From: Acinetobacter sp. CFCC 10889
GTDB lineage: Bacteria; Pseudomonadota; Gammaproteobacteria; Pseudomonadales; Moraxellaceae
Length of the DNA stretch: 64,000 nucleotides
Direction of reading: 5' to 3'
Assembly: GCF_003268395.1 (NCBI RefSeq)
Contig: NZ_LQXQ01000005.1
Span: 1-64,000 of the forward strand
The position numbers and the translations under genes were made by a program. Shown here piece after piece: positions 36,335 to 45,768 of the stretch. Position 1 is the first letter of the stretch; each line of letters starts with the position of its first letter. The notes under the pieces were generated by a model, which saw nothing but the letters and a program-made list of their open reading frames with translations, was not told the origin of the DNA and did no database searches.

Positions 36335-36755
36335 TTTTAATTCAACATTTGTATTAATTTGCACAAATTAGCTTAATTTTGCTAAAAAATAAAAAAAAAA
36401 TTATCAAGCTTGCTCATTTATTACGCAGCAAGTTTTTATTTTATAGATAAATTATCATACATTAATAATCCTATGATTTTATTTAACTTTCCTAATTATT
36501 ATAAAAATCAACAATTAAAATGCACTGTTTTTATTCCTTGCTAAAAATAGAAAATGACTTGTAAGTTAAATAAATCTATGTCAAAAAAGAAATCATTGGA
36601 AAAAACAATATGGACTTGTTTGCCCATGCTGATGATTGAATCAAGTTTCAGTCTTCGCTATAGGCACTCCACAAACACAAAAAATATAGGGATGGCATAG
36701 CCTTTGCTTAAAATTGGCTATGTAAATAACGGACAAGGCACAAGAAGAAGATAAT
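36335..36755. other. 421-bp divergent intergenic region, no gene
   Basis: Holds promoters for the permease (minus) and the AGCS transporter (plus). A short hairpin CTTGCT...AGCAAG (36409-36432) lies near the permease start. I looked for a glycine riboswitch upstream of the AGCS gene and saw no convincing one. No coding frame worth noting. Confidence 0.6.
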
Positions 36756-38111
36756 ATGCAAAACTTACAATCAATCATGGAAACACTCAGCGGTTGGGTC
36801 TGGGGACCTTATATGCTGGTGCTGTTGGTCGGCACAGGTGTATTTCTCACCCTTCGCTTAATGTTCTTACAATTCAGACTTCTACCCTTCGCCTTCAAAC
36901 AAGTCTTTGGTAAACATGACAAAGCCAAAAACAGTGATGGTGATATTTCCCAATTTGGTGCTTTGATGACTGCACTTTCTGCCACCATTGGTACAGGAAA
37001 TATTGCTGGGGTTGCCACAGCATGCGTACTGGGTGGACCGGGCGCAGTATTCTGGATGTGGATGACTGCATTGGTCGGTATGGCAACCAAGTATGGCGAA
37101 GGTGTACTCGCTGTCAAATATCGAGTCACCAATGAAAATGGACAAAAGTCAGGCGGTCCAATGTACTACATTGAACGTGGACTGAAATGGAAATGGCTTG
37201 CTGTTTTATTTGCCTTATTCGGTACCATTGCTTCCTTTGGCATCGGCAGCTCAGTACAGTCCAATACTGTTGCGCTTGCAGTTGAAAACAGCATGGGCAT
37301 CAAAACATGGATCACAGGTATTGTCATTACCGTTTTTTCGGCTTTGGTGATTTTGGGTGGAATTAAATCCATTGCCAAGGCAGCCTCATTTATCGTTCCA
37401 ATCATGGCAATCGGTTATGTCTTGGGTGGTTTAGCCATTATTTTCAGTAATATGGACTTGGTTGTACCTGCTTTAAAATTAATTTTCACCGATGCTTTTA
37501 CAGGTGAAGCGGTGGCTGGTGGTGCGATTGGTGCTGTGATTCGTTATGGTGTGGCACGAGGTGTATTCTCCAATGAAGCAGGAATGGGGTCTGCACCGAT
37601 TGCAGCTGCCGCTGCCAAAACCGATCACCCTGTACGCCAAGGTCTAGTGTCAATGACAGGTACTTTTATTGACACCATTATCGTGTGCAGTATCACAGGC
37701 ATTGTTTTGGTCATGGGTTATTTGGTTGCAGGTAATACCTTTGGTGCCGAAACAGGGGCTGTTTTAACCACGCATATTTTTGATCGTTTGCTACCCGGTG
37801 TTGGTGGATGGGTGGTCACTTTCGGGATTATTTTCTTTGCATATTCGACCATTTTAGGCTGGTGTTATTATGGTGAAAAATGTGCGACTTATTTATTCGG
37901 TGAAAAATTTGTTCTGATCTATCGTTTACTCTATATCGCAACGGTCTTTATTGGCACTGTGGCAACACTTGATCTGGTATGGTTATTTGCAGATACCTTT
38001 AATGGTCTGATGGCGATTCCAAACTTAATCGCATTATTGTTACTTTCAAGTGTGATTGTGAAAGAAACTAAAGATTTCCTTGAAAAACGTAAATCAGGTG
38101 AATTGTACTAA
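36756..38111 (+). CDS. alanine/glycine:cation symporter, AGCS family
   Basis: Sodium-coupled alanine or glycine importer, 451 aa, about ten helices. SATIGTGNIAGVATACVLGG, GPGAVFWMWMTALVGMATKYGE (the AGCS signature region) and SNEAGMGSAPIAAAAAKTDHP are diagnostic. A single-gene unit with its own terminator at 38152. Divergent from the permease at 34937, so both may answer the same amino-acid signal. Confidence 0.93.
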   Translation: MQNLQSIMETLSGWVWGPYMLVLLVGTGVFLTLRLMFLQFRLLPFAFKQVFGKHDKAKNSDGDISQFGALMTALSATIGTGNIAGVATACVLGGPGAVFWMWMTALVGMATKYGEGVLAVKYRVTNENGQKSGGPMYYIERGLKWKWLAVLFALFGTIASFGIGSSVQSNTVALAVENSMGIKTWITGIVITVFSALVILGGIKSIAKAASFIVPIMAIGYVLGGLAIIFSNMDLVVPALKLIFTDAFTGEAVAGGAIGAVIRYGVARGVFSNEAGMGSAPIAAAAAKTDHPVRQGLVSMTGTFIDTIIVCSITGIVLVMGYLVAGNTFGAETGAVLTTHIFDRLLPGVGGWVVTFGIIFFAYSTILGWCYYGEKCATYLFGEKFVLIYRLLYIATVFIGTVATLDLVWLFADTFNGLMAIPNLIALLLLSSVIVKETKDFLEKRKSGELY

Positions 38112-38151
38112 TTTGCAGTCAATTTAATTTAACTCAATTATCCTGATCATC

Positions 38152-38178
38152 AGAGCGACTTAAACAGTCGCTCTTTTT
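38152..38178 (+). terminator. terminator after the AGCS gene
   Basis: AGAGCGACT - TAAAC - AGTCGCTCT followed by TTTTT. Confidence 0.9.
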
Positions 38179-38249
38179 CATTCTCCCTCTGCTGATGAAC
38201 AGAAATTTATTGTATAGTCCAAGCAAAGATTGAAGTTATGTAAACGACT

Positions 38250-39635
38250 ATGGCAAAAGCAAAAACCCTCTACCGTTGTGAACAATGTGGCACAGATCAT
38301 CCTAAATGGTCAGGACAATGTTCTGACTGTGGCGAATGGAATAGCTTGACCGAAGTACGGATTGAACCTGTCGTGTCACATCGTGCCAAACCAATGGGTG
38401 GTGGTTATGCAGGTCAAGCCGCCAATGTCACCACTTTAAACAAAGTCGCTGTGTCGACTGAAACACGTTTGGGTACAGGCATTGGTGAGTTTGACCGAGT
38501 ACTTGGTGGTGGTTTGGTTACTGGTTCAGTGGTGTTGATTGGTGGTGATCCCGGTATTGGTAAATCGACCATTTTGCTGCAAACCGCAACCTATATGGCG
38601 GCAGCCAACAGTTCAGCACTGTATGTCACAGGTGAGGAATCACTCTCTCAAGTGGCTTTACGTGCCAATCGTTTAGATTTACCAACAGATAAATTACAAG
38701 TCATGGCAGAAACTTGCGTAGAACGCATTTGTGAAACTTTGGCACAACTGCGTCCATCTGTTGCCATTTTAGACTCAATTCAAACTTTATATACCGAAAC
38801 CTTACAATCTGCACCGGGTGGCGTGTCACAAATCCGTGAATCTGCTGCTCTACTTACCCGTTTTGCCAAAAACAGTGGTACTGCATTATTTATCGTGGGT
38901 CATGTGACCAAAGAAGGTTCACTCGCAGGTCCACGTGTTTTAGAACACATGGTCGACTGTGTACTGTATTTTGAGGGTCAATCTGACTCACGCTATCGGA
39001 TGATTCGAGCGGTGAAAAACCGTTTTGGTGCGGTAAATGAGCTTGGTGTATTTGGAATGACCGATAAAGGCTTAAAAGAAGTTGCCAATCCTTCAGCCAT
39101 TTTCCTCAGTCGTTATGATGAAGCCATCCCCGGTTCAGTGGTCATGATCAGCCGTGAAGGAACTCGACCACTGTTGGTCGAAGTGCAAGCCTTAGTGGAT
39201 GATGCACATGGGCAACCACGCCGTGTTGCACTCGGTTTAGAACAAAACCGTTTAAATATGCTCTTGGCGGTGATGCATCGTCATGGTGGTGTACAAACCT
39301 CAGGACAAGATGTCTATGTCAATGTCGTAGGCGGGTTAAAAATCACCGAAACAGGTTCAGATTTGGCAGTACTTTTAGCCTGTGCTTCAAGTTTACGCTC
39401 CAAAGCCTTACCACAGCAACTGGCGGTTTTTGGTGAGGTAGGATTATCAGGAGAAATACGCCCTGTGCCTAATGGTCAAGAACGCTTAAAAGAAGCGATT
39501 AAACATGGCTTTAAATACATCATCGTGCCACGTGGCAATGCTCCACAAAAACCCATTGCAGGGGTACACATCATTGCCGTTGCACGCTTACATGAAGCTT
39601 TGACCGAAGCGATGCAACTCTGTGATGAAACATAA
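38250..39635 (+). CDS. radA: DNA repair protein RadA (Sms)
   Basis: RecA-like helicase that drives branch migration during recombination and repair. 461 aa, normal. A four-Cys zinc finger is at the start (YRCEQCGTDHPKWSGQCSDC), Walker A in GGDPGIGKSTILLQ, Walker B in VAILDSIQTLY, the RadA-specific KNRFGAVNELG and a Lon-protease-like C-terminal domain (VYVNVVGGLKITETGSDLAV). It stands between terminators and a Tim44-like gene and is probably single. Confidence 0.97.
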   Translation: MAKAKTLYRCEQCGTDHPKWSGQCSDCGEWNSLTEVRIEPVVSHRAKPMGGGYAGQAANVTTLNKVAVSTETRLGTGIGEFDRVLGGGLVTGSVVLIGGDPGIGKSTILLQTATYMAAANSSALYVTGEESLSQVALRANRLDLPTDKLQVMAETCVERICETLAQLRPSVAILDSIQTLYTETLQSAPGGVSQIRESAALLTRFAKNSGTALFIVGHVTKEGSLAGPRVLEHMVDCVLYFEGQSDSRYRMIRAVKNRFGAVNELGVFGMTDKGLKEVANPSAIFLSRYDEAIPGSVVMISREGTRPLLVEVQALVDDAHGQPRRVALGLEQNRLNMLLAVMHRHGGVQTSGQDVYVNVVGGLKITETGSDLAVLLACASSLRSKALPQQLAVFGEVGLSGEIRPVPNGQERLKEAIKHGFKYIIVPRGNAPQKPIAGVHIIAVARLHEALTEAMQLCDET

Positions 39636-39760
39636 TCAAGGAAATCGTTGCTTTTATGTGAATGATTGTGCAAAAAACTGGCAAGCATTCTTGAAATTTC
39701 ACTGAAAAAGCTGCATATATAGAAGTTCAATTCAGATATTATTTCGAGTAGGAAAATTCA

Positions 39761-40753
39761 ATGGAAGTTCGACAGCGTGGTTTAATGGCAGGTGTACTGA
39801 TGGCAGCATTGGTGGTTGCACCTTTAGCAGAAGCTAAACGTGCAGGCGGCGGTAAAAGTCATGGTATGAGCCGTTCAACAACTTCTAGCCAGTCTTATTC
39901 ACAACCTCGACAAGCTACGCCTGTACAACAACCGATGCCTGCTCAAAATACCCAACAGAAGTCTGGTTCTGGTGTAGGTAAAATGGTTGCTGCAGGTGTT
40001 GCAGGTGCTGCGATTGGTGCAGTTGCTGCAAACGCGATGGCAGATGACAACAATGCCAATACTCAAGCACAGACCAATGATGCAGAATTAGCGAAACAAC
40101 AAGCGGCTGCACAGCAGGAAGAAAAAGGTGGCATTCCAAGTTGGATTTGGCTCATCCTAATTGCGGGTGGTGCTTTCTTCTTATTCCGTAAATTTGGTGC
40201 AAAAAAAAAATTAGCAGCATCTAATCCTTATGCACCAAACAATGCAGGGCAAAATGCTGCACCTTTTGGTCGCTCATCTGCACCACAAAATGCGGATAAT
40301 ACCAATATTTTTGGTCAATCTGTAGGTGGTTCTGCTGCAACACAAGCACCATTTGGCGCAGCATCAATGCACAGTGGTAATCAATTACCTGATGGTAGTG
40401 AACCTGCTGCTTTCTTACGTATTGCACGTCAACGCTTCAATCATATTCAATCTATGAACACCGCAAGTAACATTAGCGAAATTCAGCGTTATTTAACTCC
40501 TGATCTATATCAATCCATGTATAGCGATATCATGGCAAACCAAGATCAAGACGTTGCTGAATTTTCAAATTTAAATGCGATGGTTACTGACTCTGCTACT
40601 GAAAATGGTCAATATGTTGTGAGCGTGCGCTTTACAGGCACAGTCAGTGAAGACTTGAACAGTCAACCTGTTCCATTCACAGAAATCTGGCATTTTGTAA
40701 AACCTGCGGGCTCTACACAAGACTGGCTCGTTGCGGGTATTCAGCAAGCATAA
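39761..40753 (+). CDS. Tim44-domain membrane protein
   Basis: 330 aa. An N-terminal signal-like segment (MAGVLMAALVVAPLAEA) precedes a Ser/Gln/Pro-rich stretch, a Gly/Ala-rich hydrophobic segment (about 70-95), an acidic coil and a clear membrane helix (about 127-146, IPSWIWLILIAGGAFFLF). The last about 120 residues form the Tim44-like fold (FLRIARQRFNHIQSM, EIQRYLTPDLYQSM, VPFTEIWHFVKP). Bacterial Tim44-like proteins have no settled role; membrane-stress or transport-linked jobs are proposed. AGGAAAA site before ATG 39761. Confidence 0.88.
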   Translation: MEVRQRGLMAGVLMAALVVAPLAEAKRAGGGKSHGMSRSTTSSQSYSQPRQATPVQQPMPAQNTQQKSGSGVGKMVAAGVAGAAIGAVAANAMADDNNANTQAQTNDAELAKQQAAAQQEEKGGIPSWIWLILIAGGAFFLFRKFGAKKKLAASNPYAPNNAGQNAAPFGRSSAPQNADNTNIFGQSVGGSAATQAPFGAASMHSGNQLPDGSEPAAFLRIARQRFNHIQSMNTASNISEIQRYLTPDLYQSMYSDIMANQDQDVAEFSNLNAMVTDSATENGQYVVSVRFTGTVSEDLNSQPVPFTEIWHFVKPAGSTQDWLVAGIQQA

Positions 40754-40778
40754 TTTTATTGAATAAAATCAATATTAA

Positions 40779-40806
40779 AACCAGTGATTCGTCACTGGTT
40801 TTTTTA
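40779..40806 (+). terminator. terminator with UUCG tetraloop
   Basis: AACCAGTGA - TTCG - TCACTGGTT then T7. The stable UUCG loop makes it a strong terminator; it sits between convergent genes. Confidence 0.95.
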
Positions 40807-40831
40807 TTTTCTATCACTTCTAAAATAAGTA

Positions 40832-41524
40832 TCACGGTGACAAAGCAAAATTCACCAATGCATCCACATGAATTTGTGTGGTATCAAACACAGGAATATT
40901 TAAATTTTGCTGCTGAATCAATAAACCAATTTCAGTACAACCCAAAATCACTCCCTCCACACCTTGTTCAATCATGCTTTGAATAATTCGTAAATACTGT
41001 TGTTTCGATGATGCTATGATTTTTCCTTGACACAACTCTTGATAAATCACCTCATGCACAATCACTTGATCATTAGAATTTGGGATCAGTACATCAATAC
41101 CTTGTGCAAGTAATCGACCTTTATAAAAATCTTGCTGCATGGTAAAAGCTGTGCCAAGCAAACCAACTCGTTGTATTTTTTGTTGTTGAATCACTTGAAT
41201 CGTGGCATCTGCAATATGCACAAATGGGCAATCAATCGCGCCCTCAATCTGTGCTGCAACTTTATGCATAGTATTGGTACACAGGGCAATCACATCCGCA
41301 CCCGCTGCGACCAATTGCATCGCATTTTGTGCTAAATACTGCCCTGCTTCATCCCAACGGTTTTCTCTTTGTAAAACTTCAATATCATGAAAATTTACAC
41401 TATTTAAAATAACTTTGGCAGAATGCAAACCACCACAGCGCTGCTGTATTTTGCGGTTGAGCTGTTGATAATAAAGATCCGAAGACTCCCAACTCATGCC
41501 ACCAATTAAACCTATTGTTTTCAT
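40832..41524 (-). CDS. aspartate/glutamate racemase family protein
   Basis: 230 aa, cofactor-independent amino-acid racemase fold of the Asp/Glu/hydantoin superfamily. IGLIGGMSWESSDLYY is the classic N-terminus; the two catalytic cysteines are in ALCTNTMHK and VILGCTEIGLL. The homologue in E. coli is YgeA, a broad racemase. ATG 41524 (MKTIGLIGG) is preferred to TTG 41530. A single gene with no clear pathway partner here. Confidence 0.9.
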   Translation of the reverse strand: MKTIGLIGGMSWESSDLYYQQLNRKIQQRCGGLHSAKVILNSVNFHDIEVLQRENRWDEAGQYLAQNAMQLVAAGADVIALCTNTMHKVAAQIEGAIDCPFVHIADATIQVIQQQKIQRVGLLGTAFTMQQDFYKGRLLAQGIDVLIPNSNDQVIVHEVIYQELCQGKIIASSKQQYLRIIQSMIEQGVEGVILGCTEIGLLIQQQNLNIPVFDTTQIHVDALVNFALSP

Positions 41525-41648
41525 TTTCAAATTAAATCAATCCTAATTTTCAGGTTTAATTTTTAACATAGCAACATGAAAAACCATACTACCTATTTTC
41601 AAAATAATGCTGAAATATAAGAAATAGCCAATGGAATAAATAATAAAA

Positions 41649-41670
41649 AAGCCCTGAATGTTCAGGGCTT
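41649..41670 (-). terminator. terminator of the DegS-like protease gene
   Basis: AAGCCCTGAA and TTCAGGGCTT with a 2-base loop; on the minus strand T6 follows. 26 bp past the stop. Confidence 0.88.
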
Positions 41671-41695
41671 AAATACTATTATTCACACTTTTTGA

Positions 41696-42871
41696 TTAAC
41701 GCTTTGGCAATGGAATAAACTGTGAATCACTTTGTTCCACTTTACGTTCACCCACTTTTACTATGAGCGCTAAAGTCTCTTGCCCACGAATCACGGCGAC
41801 TTTAATTTCAGAATTTGGTGCTTGTAGCGCTACATAATTAATTAAATGCGAAGTCGATGTAATTTCCTCATCATTTACTTTGACAATTCGATCACCAATT
41901 TTTAAACCAGCATCCGCAGCAGGACCATTTTTCAATACATCAGCCACAACGACACCTGTTTGACGAGGTGCTAATACATCGACCTGTGTTGGTGGAACTA
42001 AGCTAATACCTAACCAACCACGGATGACACGACCATCTTTTAAAATTGAATTTAAAACCTGTTGGCAAATTTTTGCAGGGATGGCAAAACCAATCCCAAG
42101 TGAACCGCCTGATTGTGAGAAAATGGCAGTATTCACACCAATCAGATTGCCCGCCACATCAATCAATGCACCACCTGAGTTACCAGGATTAATCGCTGCA
42201 TCGGTTTGAATGAAGTCTTCATAAGTATTGATGCCCAAGTCAGAACGACCTGTTGCAGAGATAATACCTTGAGTAACTGTTTGTCCTACCCCAAATGGAT
42301 TACCAATCGCAAGGACAACATCACCGACTTCATTGCCACTAAGTTTAAATGGCAAGACAGGTAAACTTTCTAACTCAATTTTAATCACAGCCAAATCAGT
42401 ATCAGGATCAGTACCGATCACTTTAGCTTCTGCACGGCGACCATCTTGTAAAGCAACCACGATTTGGTCTGCTTGTTCAATCACATGATTATTGGTTAAA
42501 ATATAACCATCAGGTCGAACAATCACACCTGATCCAAGGCTATTTTCATTCTGCCCCTGATTTTGTTCAGGAATTTGATTTCCAAAAAACTCACGAAACG
42601 CGGGATCATTCAATAATGGATGATTTTGTTTCACTTTTTGTGTTGTAAAAATATTGACCACCGCAGGTGCTGCAACTTTGACCGCAGCACTATAAGAGAC
42701 CACCCCGCCAGTACGTGAAGTATCCACTAATGGCTCAACCTTTTCAGCAGGCATTTTTACCCCATCTGCTGCAATGGGTGCTTTAGGTTGTTGTAATTTT
42801 TGCCATACGACAAAACTAATAATTACTAGGATGAGTAACACCCAAGGTAGCCATGTAAAGGTGCGGCGCAC
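41696..42871 (-). CDS. DegS/AlgW-like periplasmic serine protease with one PDZ domain
   Basis: 391 aa, anchored by an N-terminal helix (WLPWVLLILVIISFVVW). The trypsin-like domain has the triad His in YILTNNHVIEQ, Asp in GTDPDTDLAVIK and Ser in NPGNSGGALIDVAG. A single PDZ domain follows (GVVVADVLKNGPAADAGLKIGDRI). A single PDZ and one anchor fit the DegS/AlgW group, which starts the envelope-stress cascade by cutting anti-sigma RseA/MucA. A GTG start at 42871 has AGAGGAA upstream. It sits alone, not beside an algU or rseA gene. Confidence 0.9.
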   Translation of the reverse strand: MRRTFTWLPWVLLILVIISFVVWQKLQQPKAPIAADGVKMPAEKVEPLVDTSRTGGVVSYSAAVKVAAPAVVNIFTTQKVKQNHPLLNDPAFREFFGNQIPEQNQGQNENSLGSGVIVRPDGYILTNNHVIEQADQIVVALQDGRRAEAKVIGTDPDTDLAVIKIELESLPVLPFKLSGNEVGDVVLAIGNPFGVGQTVTQGIISATGRSDLGINTYEDFIQTDAAINPGNSGGALIDVAGNLIGVNTAIFSQSGGSLGIGFAIPAKICQQVLNSILKDGRVIRGWLGISLVPPTQVDVLAPRQTGVVVADVLKNGPAADAGLKIGDRIVKVNDEEITSTSHLINYVALQAPNSEIKVAVIRGQETLALIVKVGERKVEQSDSQFIPLPKR

Positions 42872-43165
42872 TTTTTCGTTCCTCTTAAGAGTTTTTTAAT
42901 TCATTGATGTGAAAGTATTTTCAATATTGTAATCCAAATCAACAAATAAACCTAAAAAACACAAGGAGTTTTGTTCAGCTTTAGTTACAATTTAACAGAT
43001 TACTACAATCTGGCATTGTGTTTAGTGTCTATTGATATTTCATATAATAAACACTGCAATTGCAAACACAAATAAATTCCTACATCTCGCTGAATGAGAT
43101 GTGTTTAAGATCATTTTAATAATGATGGTTCCAATACTTTTTGTATGTAAATAGATTAGAGCATT

Positions 43166-43924
43166 ATGGCAAAATTATCCGATATTATTCAGTGGTGTGA
43201 TTCAACCTTAAAAGCGGCTGAGTTTAAAGACTACGCACCCAATGGTTTGCAAATTGAAGGCAAAACTGAGGTCAAAAAAATTCTCTGTGCGGTTACCGCA
43301 TCACAAAGTGCTATTGAAGCTGCGATTGCTCAGCAAGCTGATTTGTTATTGGTTCATCATGGTTATTTTTGGAAAGGTGAAGCTTACCCAATTACAGGCA
43401 TGCGTGGCAAACGTATCAAGACTTTGATTCAACATGACATTTCTCTCGTTGGTTATCATTTACCCCTCGATGCACATCCAACTCTAGGTAATAATGCTGC
43501 CATTGCTGATCTCTTAGAACTGCAAAATATTGAAGCACTTGATCCAAGTGAACGTCATCCGATTGGCAATATTGGCTATTTAAAGCAGGCATTATCACCT
43601 GAAGCATTCAAAACGTTATTAACTGAAAAATTAGGCTTCAATACCATTCATTTAGCTGCTGACAAAAGCCAAATTCAAAAAGTAGGCTTCTGTACAGGTG
43701 GCGCGCAAGACTTTATTGAAAAAGCTGCAACGCAAGATTGTGATGCTTATATTTCAGGCGAAGTGAGTGAACGAACGTTCTACCAAGCACAGGAGTTAAA
43801 TGTACATTATTTTGCCTGTGGACATCATGCAACTGAGCGTTATGGTGTGCAACGATTGGGTAAAGCAATCGCAGAACAATTTAATATTGAATACAGCTAT
43901 TTCGAATTAAATAATCCGATCTAA
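43166..43924 (+). CDS. Nif3-like dinuclear metal centre protein (YbgI family)
   Basis: 252 aa, normal length. The two metal-binding stretches are seen: LLVHHGYFWKG and GYHLPLDAHP near the N-terminal half, and the late FACGHHATERYG, with SGEVSERT between. Nif3/YbgI proteins form hexameric toroids with two metals; proposed roles include GTP cyclohydrolase-like activity, but none is settled. Single gene; ATG 43166. Confidence 0.93.
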   Translation: MAKLSDIIQWCDSTLKAAEFKDYAPNGLQIEGKTEVKKILCAVTASQSAIEAAIAQQADLLLVHHGYFWKGEAYPITGMRGKRIKTLIQHDISLVGYHLPLDAHPTLGNNAAIADLLELQNIEALDPSERHPIGNIGYLKQALSPEAFKTLLTEKLGFNTIHLAADKSQIQKVGFCTGGAQDFIEKAATQDCDAYISGEVSERTFYQAQELNVHYFACGHHATERYGVQRLGKAIAEQFNIEYSYFELNNPI

Positions 43925-43990
43925 ACTATTTTAGCTTAAAAGCACATAAGCAATTGAATATAAATAATTTTATATTTTATTCCTAAAATA

Positions 43991-44034
43991 GGAGATGTCT
44001 CGAATCATATCAGTAGATAATTTGAGGGATCTCC
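43991..44034. other. long imperfect hairpin between the Nif3-like gene and sodA
   Basis: GGAGAT-GT-CTCGAAT pairs with ATTTGAG-GG-ATCTCC: two stems of 6 and 7 bp with an internal mismatch and a 14-base loop. The left arm overlaps a second small palindrome (TCCTA-AAA-TAGGA, 43981-43993). It lacks a T run. It may be the end of the Nif3 message or part of the sodA regulatory region. Confidence 0.4.
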
Positions 44035-44119
44035 AATGGTTATTAAAAACAACACTATACATATGATATATATAAATTTATTTAAATAAAATCGATAAAT
44101 AAAACAAGTAAATGAAAAA

Positions 44120-44138
44120 CATATTGATTCTCATTAAC
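44120..44138. promoter_or_regulatory. putative Fur box before sodA
   Basis: CATATTGATTCTCATTAAC matches 14 of 19 positions of the Fur consensus GATAATGATAATCATTATC, counted by eye. It lies 72-90 bp before the ATG of the Mn-type superoxide dismutase. Fur repression of MnSOD is known in other proteobacteria. Confidence 0.6.
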
Positions 44139-44209
44139 ATTTAAATCAATAATAAAGCACAATCTTTCCTCTTTCATTAACACGATTAAAATTAAAGGAA
44201 TCCAATAGC

Positions 44210-44833
44210 ATGGCTTATTCTCTAGCAACACTTCCCTATGCGTATGATGCGCTTGAACCGAATATTGATGCAAAAACCATGGAAATTCACCATAGTAAAC
44301 ATCATCAAACCTATATCAATAACATTAATGCTGCGATTGCAGGCACAGAATGGGAAAAGCTTACAGTTGAAGAATTAGTTTCCAAAATCAATGAAGTTCC
44401 ACAAAATCTAAAAAATATGGTGATGAATAATGCTGGCGGTCATGCCAATCATTCTTTATTTTGGACAGTGATGCATCCACAAGGCGGTGGCGAGCCAATT
44501 GGAGATGTTGCTCAAGCAATTCTAGAAGATATTGGTGGTTTTGAGGCTTTTAAAGAGGCATTTACCAAAGCTGCGATCAGTCGTTTTGGCAGCGGATGGG
44601 CTTGGCTCAGTGTCACTCCAGAACATAAATTGGTTGTGGAAAGCAGTCCGAATCAAGACTCGCCACTGATGCATGGTAACATTCCTATTTTAGCTTTAGA
44701 TGTATGGGAACACGCCTATTATCTCAAATATCAAAACCGTCGCCCTGAATATATTGCAGCATTTTATAATGTAGTGGATTGGCATGAGGTAAATCGTCGC
44801 TATCTCGAAGCTTTACAAGCAAACCAAACATGA
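44210..44833 (+). CDS. sodA: manganese-type superoxide dismutase
   Basis: Converts superoxide to peroxide and oxygen. 207 aa. Metal ligands are in [21 protein letters not shown] and [11 protein letters not shown]. Mn-type markers are seen: [10 protein letters not shown] (Gly at the Fe/Mn discriminating place) and [15 protein letters not shown]. No signal peptide, so cytoplasmic. AAGGAAT ribosome site. It is followed 231 bp later by an Fe-type enzyme, and a likely Fur box lies upstream. Confidence 0.93.
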   Translation: MAYSLATLPYAYDALEPNIDAKTMEIHHSKHHQTYINNINAAIAGTEWEKLTVEELVSKINEVPQNLKNMVMNNAGGHANHSLFWTVMHPQGGGEPIGDVAQAILEDIGGFEAFKEAFTKAAISRFGSGWAWLSVTPEHKLVVESSPNQDSPLMHGNIPILALDVWEHAYYLKYQNRRPEYIAAFYNVVDWHEVNRRYLEALQANQT

Positions 44834-45064
44834 GTTTTTGATTGTTAAGCTCAATCAACAGAAGACAAAACTTTAAGTTAGAATGTTAAGCAGCATAACG
44901 CAATACATGGTGCGTTCTAACTTGAAGTTATGTATCGCATATGTTGAATACTGAAATTTTTTGCATATTTTGTGTATTAAAAGACTGCCCTATTGTCCAT
45001 AGAATCATTTACAATACAGGAGTACTTCATTTAAAACCCAGCTTAATTGCAAGGAATTTAGAAC

Positions 45065-45691
45065 ATGTCAACAATTACTTTACCTGCACTTCCTTATGGT
45101 TATGATGACCTCGCGCCACACATCAGCAAAGAAACTTTAGAATTTCACCATGACAAACACCACAACACTTATGTGGTTAACTTAAACAACCTCATCAAAG
45201 GCACTGACCTTGAAGGCAAATCTTTAGAAGAAATCATCGTAGCTGTTGCTGGTGATGCATCTAAAGCGGGTGTTTTCAACAATGCTGCGCAAGTGTGGAA
45301 CCACACATTCTACTGGAACTGCTTAGCTAAAAATGGTGGCGGTGCTGCAACTGGCGCTTTGGCTGCAAAAATTGATGAAGCTTTTGGTTCTTATGAAAAA
45401 TTTGCTGAAGAATTTGCTGCTGCTGCAACAACTCAATTCGGTTCAGGTTGGGCTTGGTTGGTTGCTGACAAAGTAAATGGCGAACTTTCTATCCTTAAAA
45501 CTGCAAACGCAGATACTCCACTTGCTCATGGTAAAGTTGCAGTATTAACAATTGACGTTTGGGAACACGCTTACTACATCGATTTCCGTAATGCACGTCC
45601 TGCTTACATCAAAACTTTCCTTGAAAGCCTTGTAAACTGGGATTATGCAAATGCGAAATATGCTGGTCAAGAAGCTGGTGTAGAAAAATAA
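45065..45691 (+). CDS. sodB: iron-type superoxide dismutase
   Basis: 208 aa. Ligands are in EFHHDKHHNTY, WNHTFYWNCL and [11 protein letters not shown]. Fe-type markers are AAQVWNHTFYWNCL (Gln in the metal second shell) and HAYYIDFRNARPAYI. Codons look like those of a highly expressed gene. AAGGAAT precedes ATG 45065 and its own promoter must lie in 44834-45064. The strong terminator after it is shared with the convergent gene. Confidence 0.95.
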   Translation: MSTITLPALPYGYDDLAPHISKETLEFHHDKHHNTYVVNLNNLIKGTDLEGKSLEEIIVAVAGDASKAGVFNNAAQVWNHTFYWNCLAKNGGGAATGALAAKIDEAFGSYEKFAEEFAAAATTQFGSGWAWLVADKVNGELSILKTANADTPLAHGKVAVLTIDVWEHAYYIDFRNARPAYIKTFLESLVNWDYANAKYAGQEAGVEK

Positions 45692-45707
45692 TTCGCTGTT
45701 TAAAGTG

Positions 45708-45742
45708 AAAAGCCAGTCGAGTAAATCTCGACTGGCTTTTTT
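45708..45742. terminator. bidirectional terminator between sodB and the hydrolase gene
   Basis: A 14-bp perfect stem (AAAAGCCAGTCGAG and complement) around TAAAT, with A and T runs on both sides. Confidence 0.95.
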
Positions 45743-45768
45743 ATTTTCTCAAATTCTCTTGTAGAAAA

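Noticed and set aside
36335..36755. Glycine riboswitch before the AGCS transporter
   Set aside because: No paired conserved aptamer cores were found; the region is simply AT-rich.
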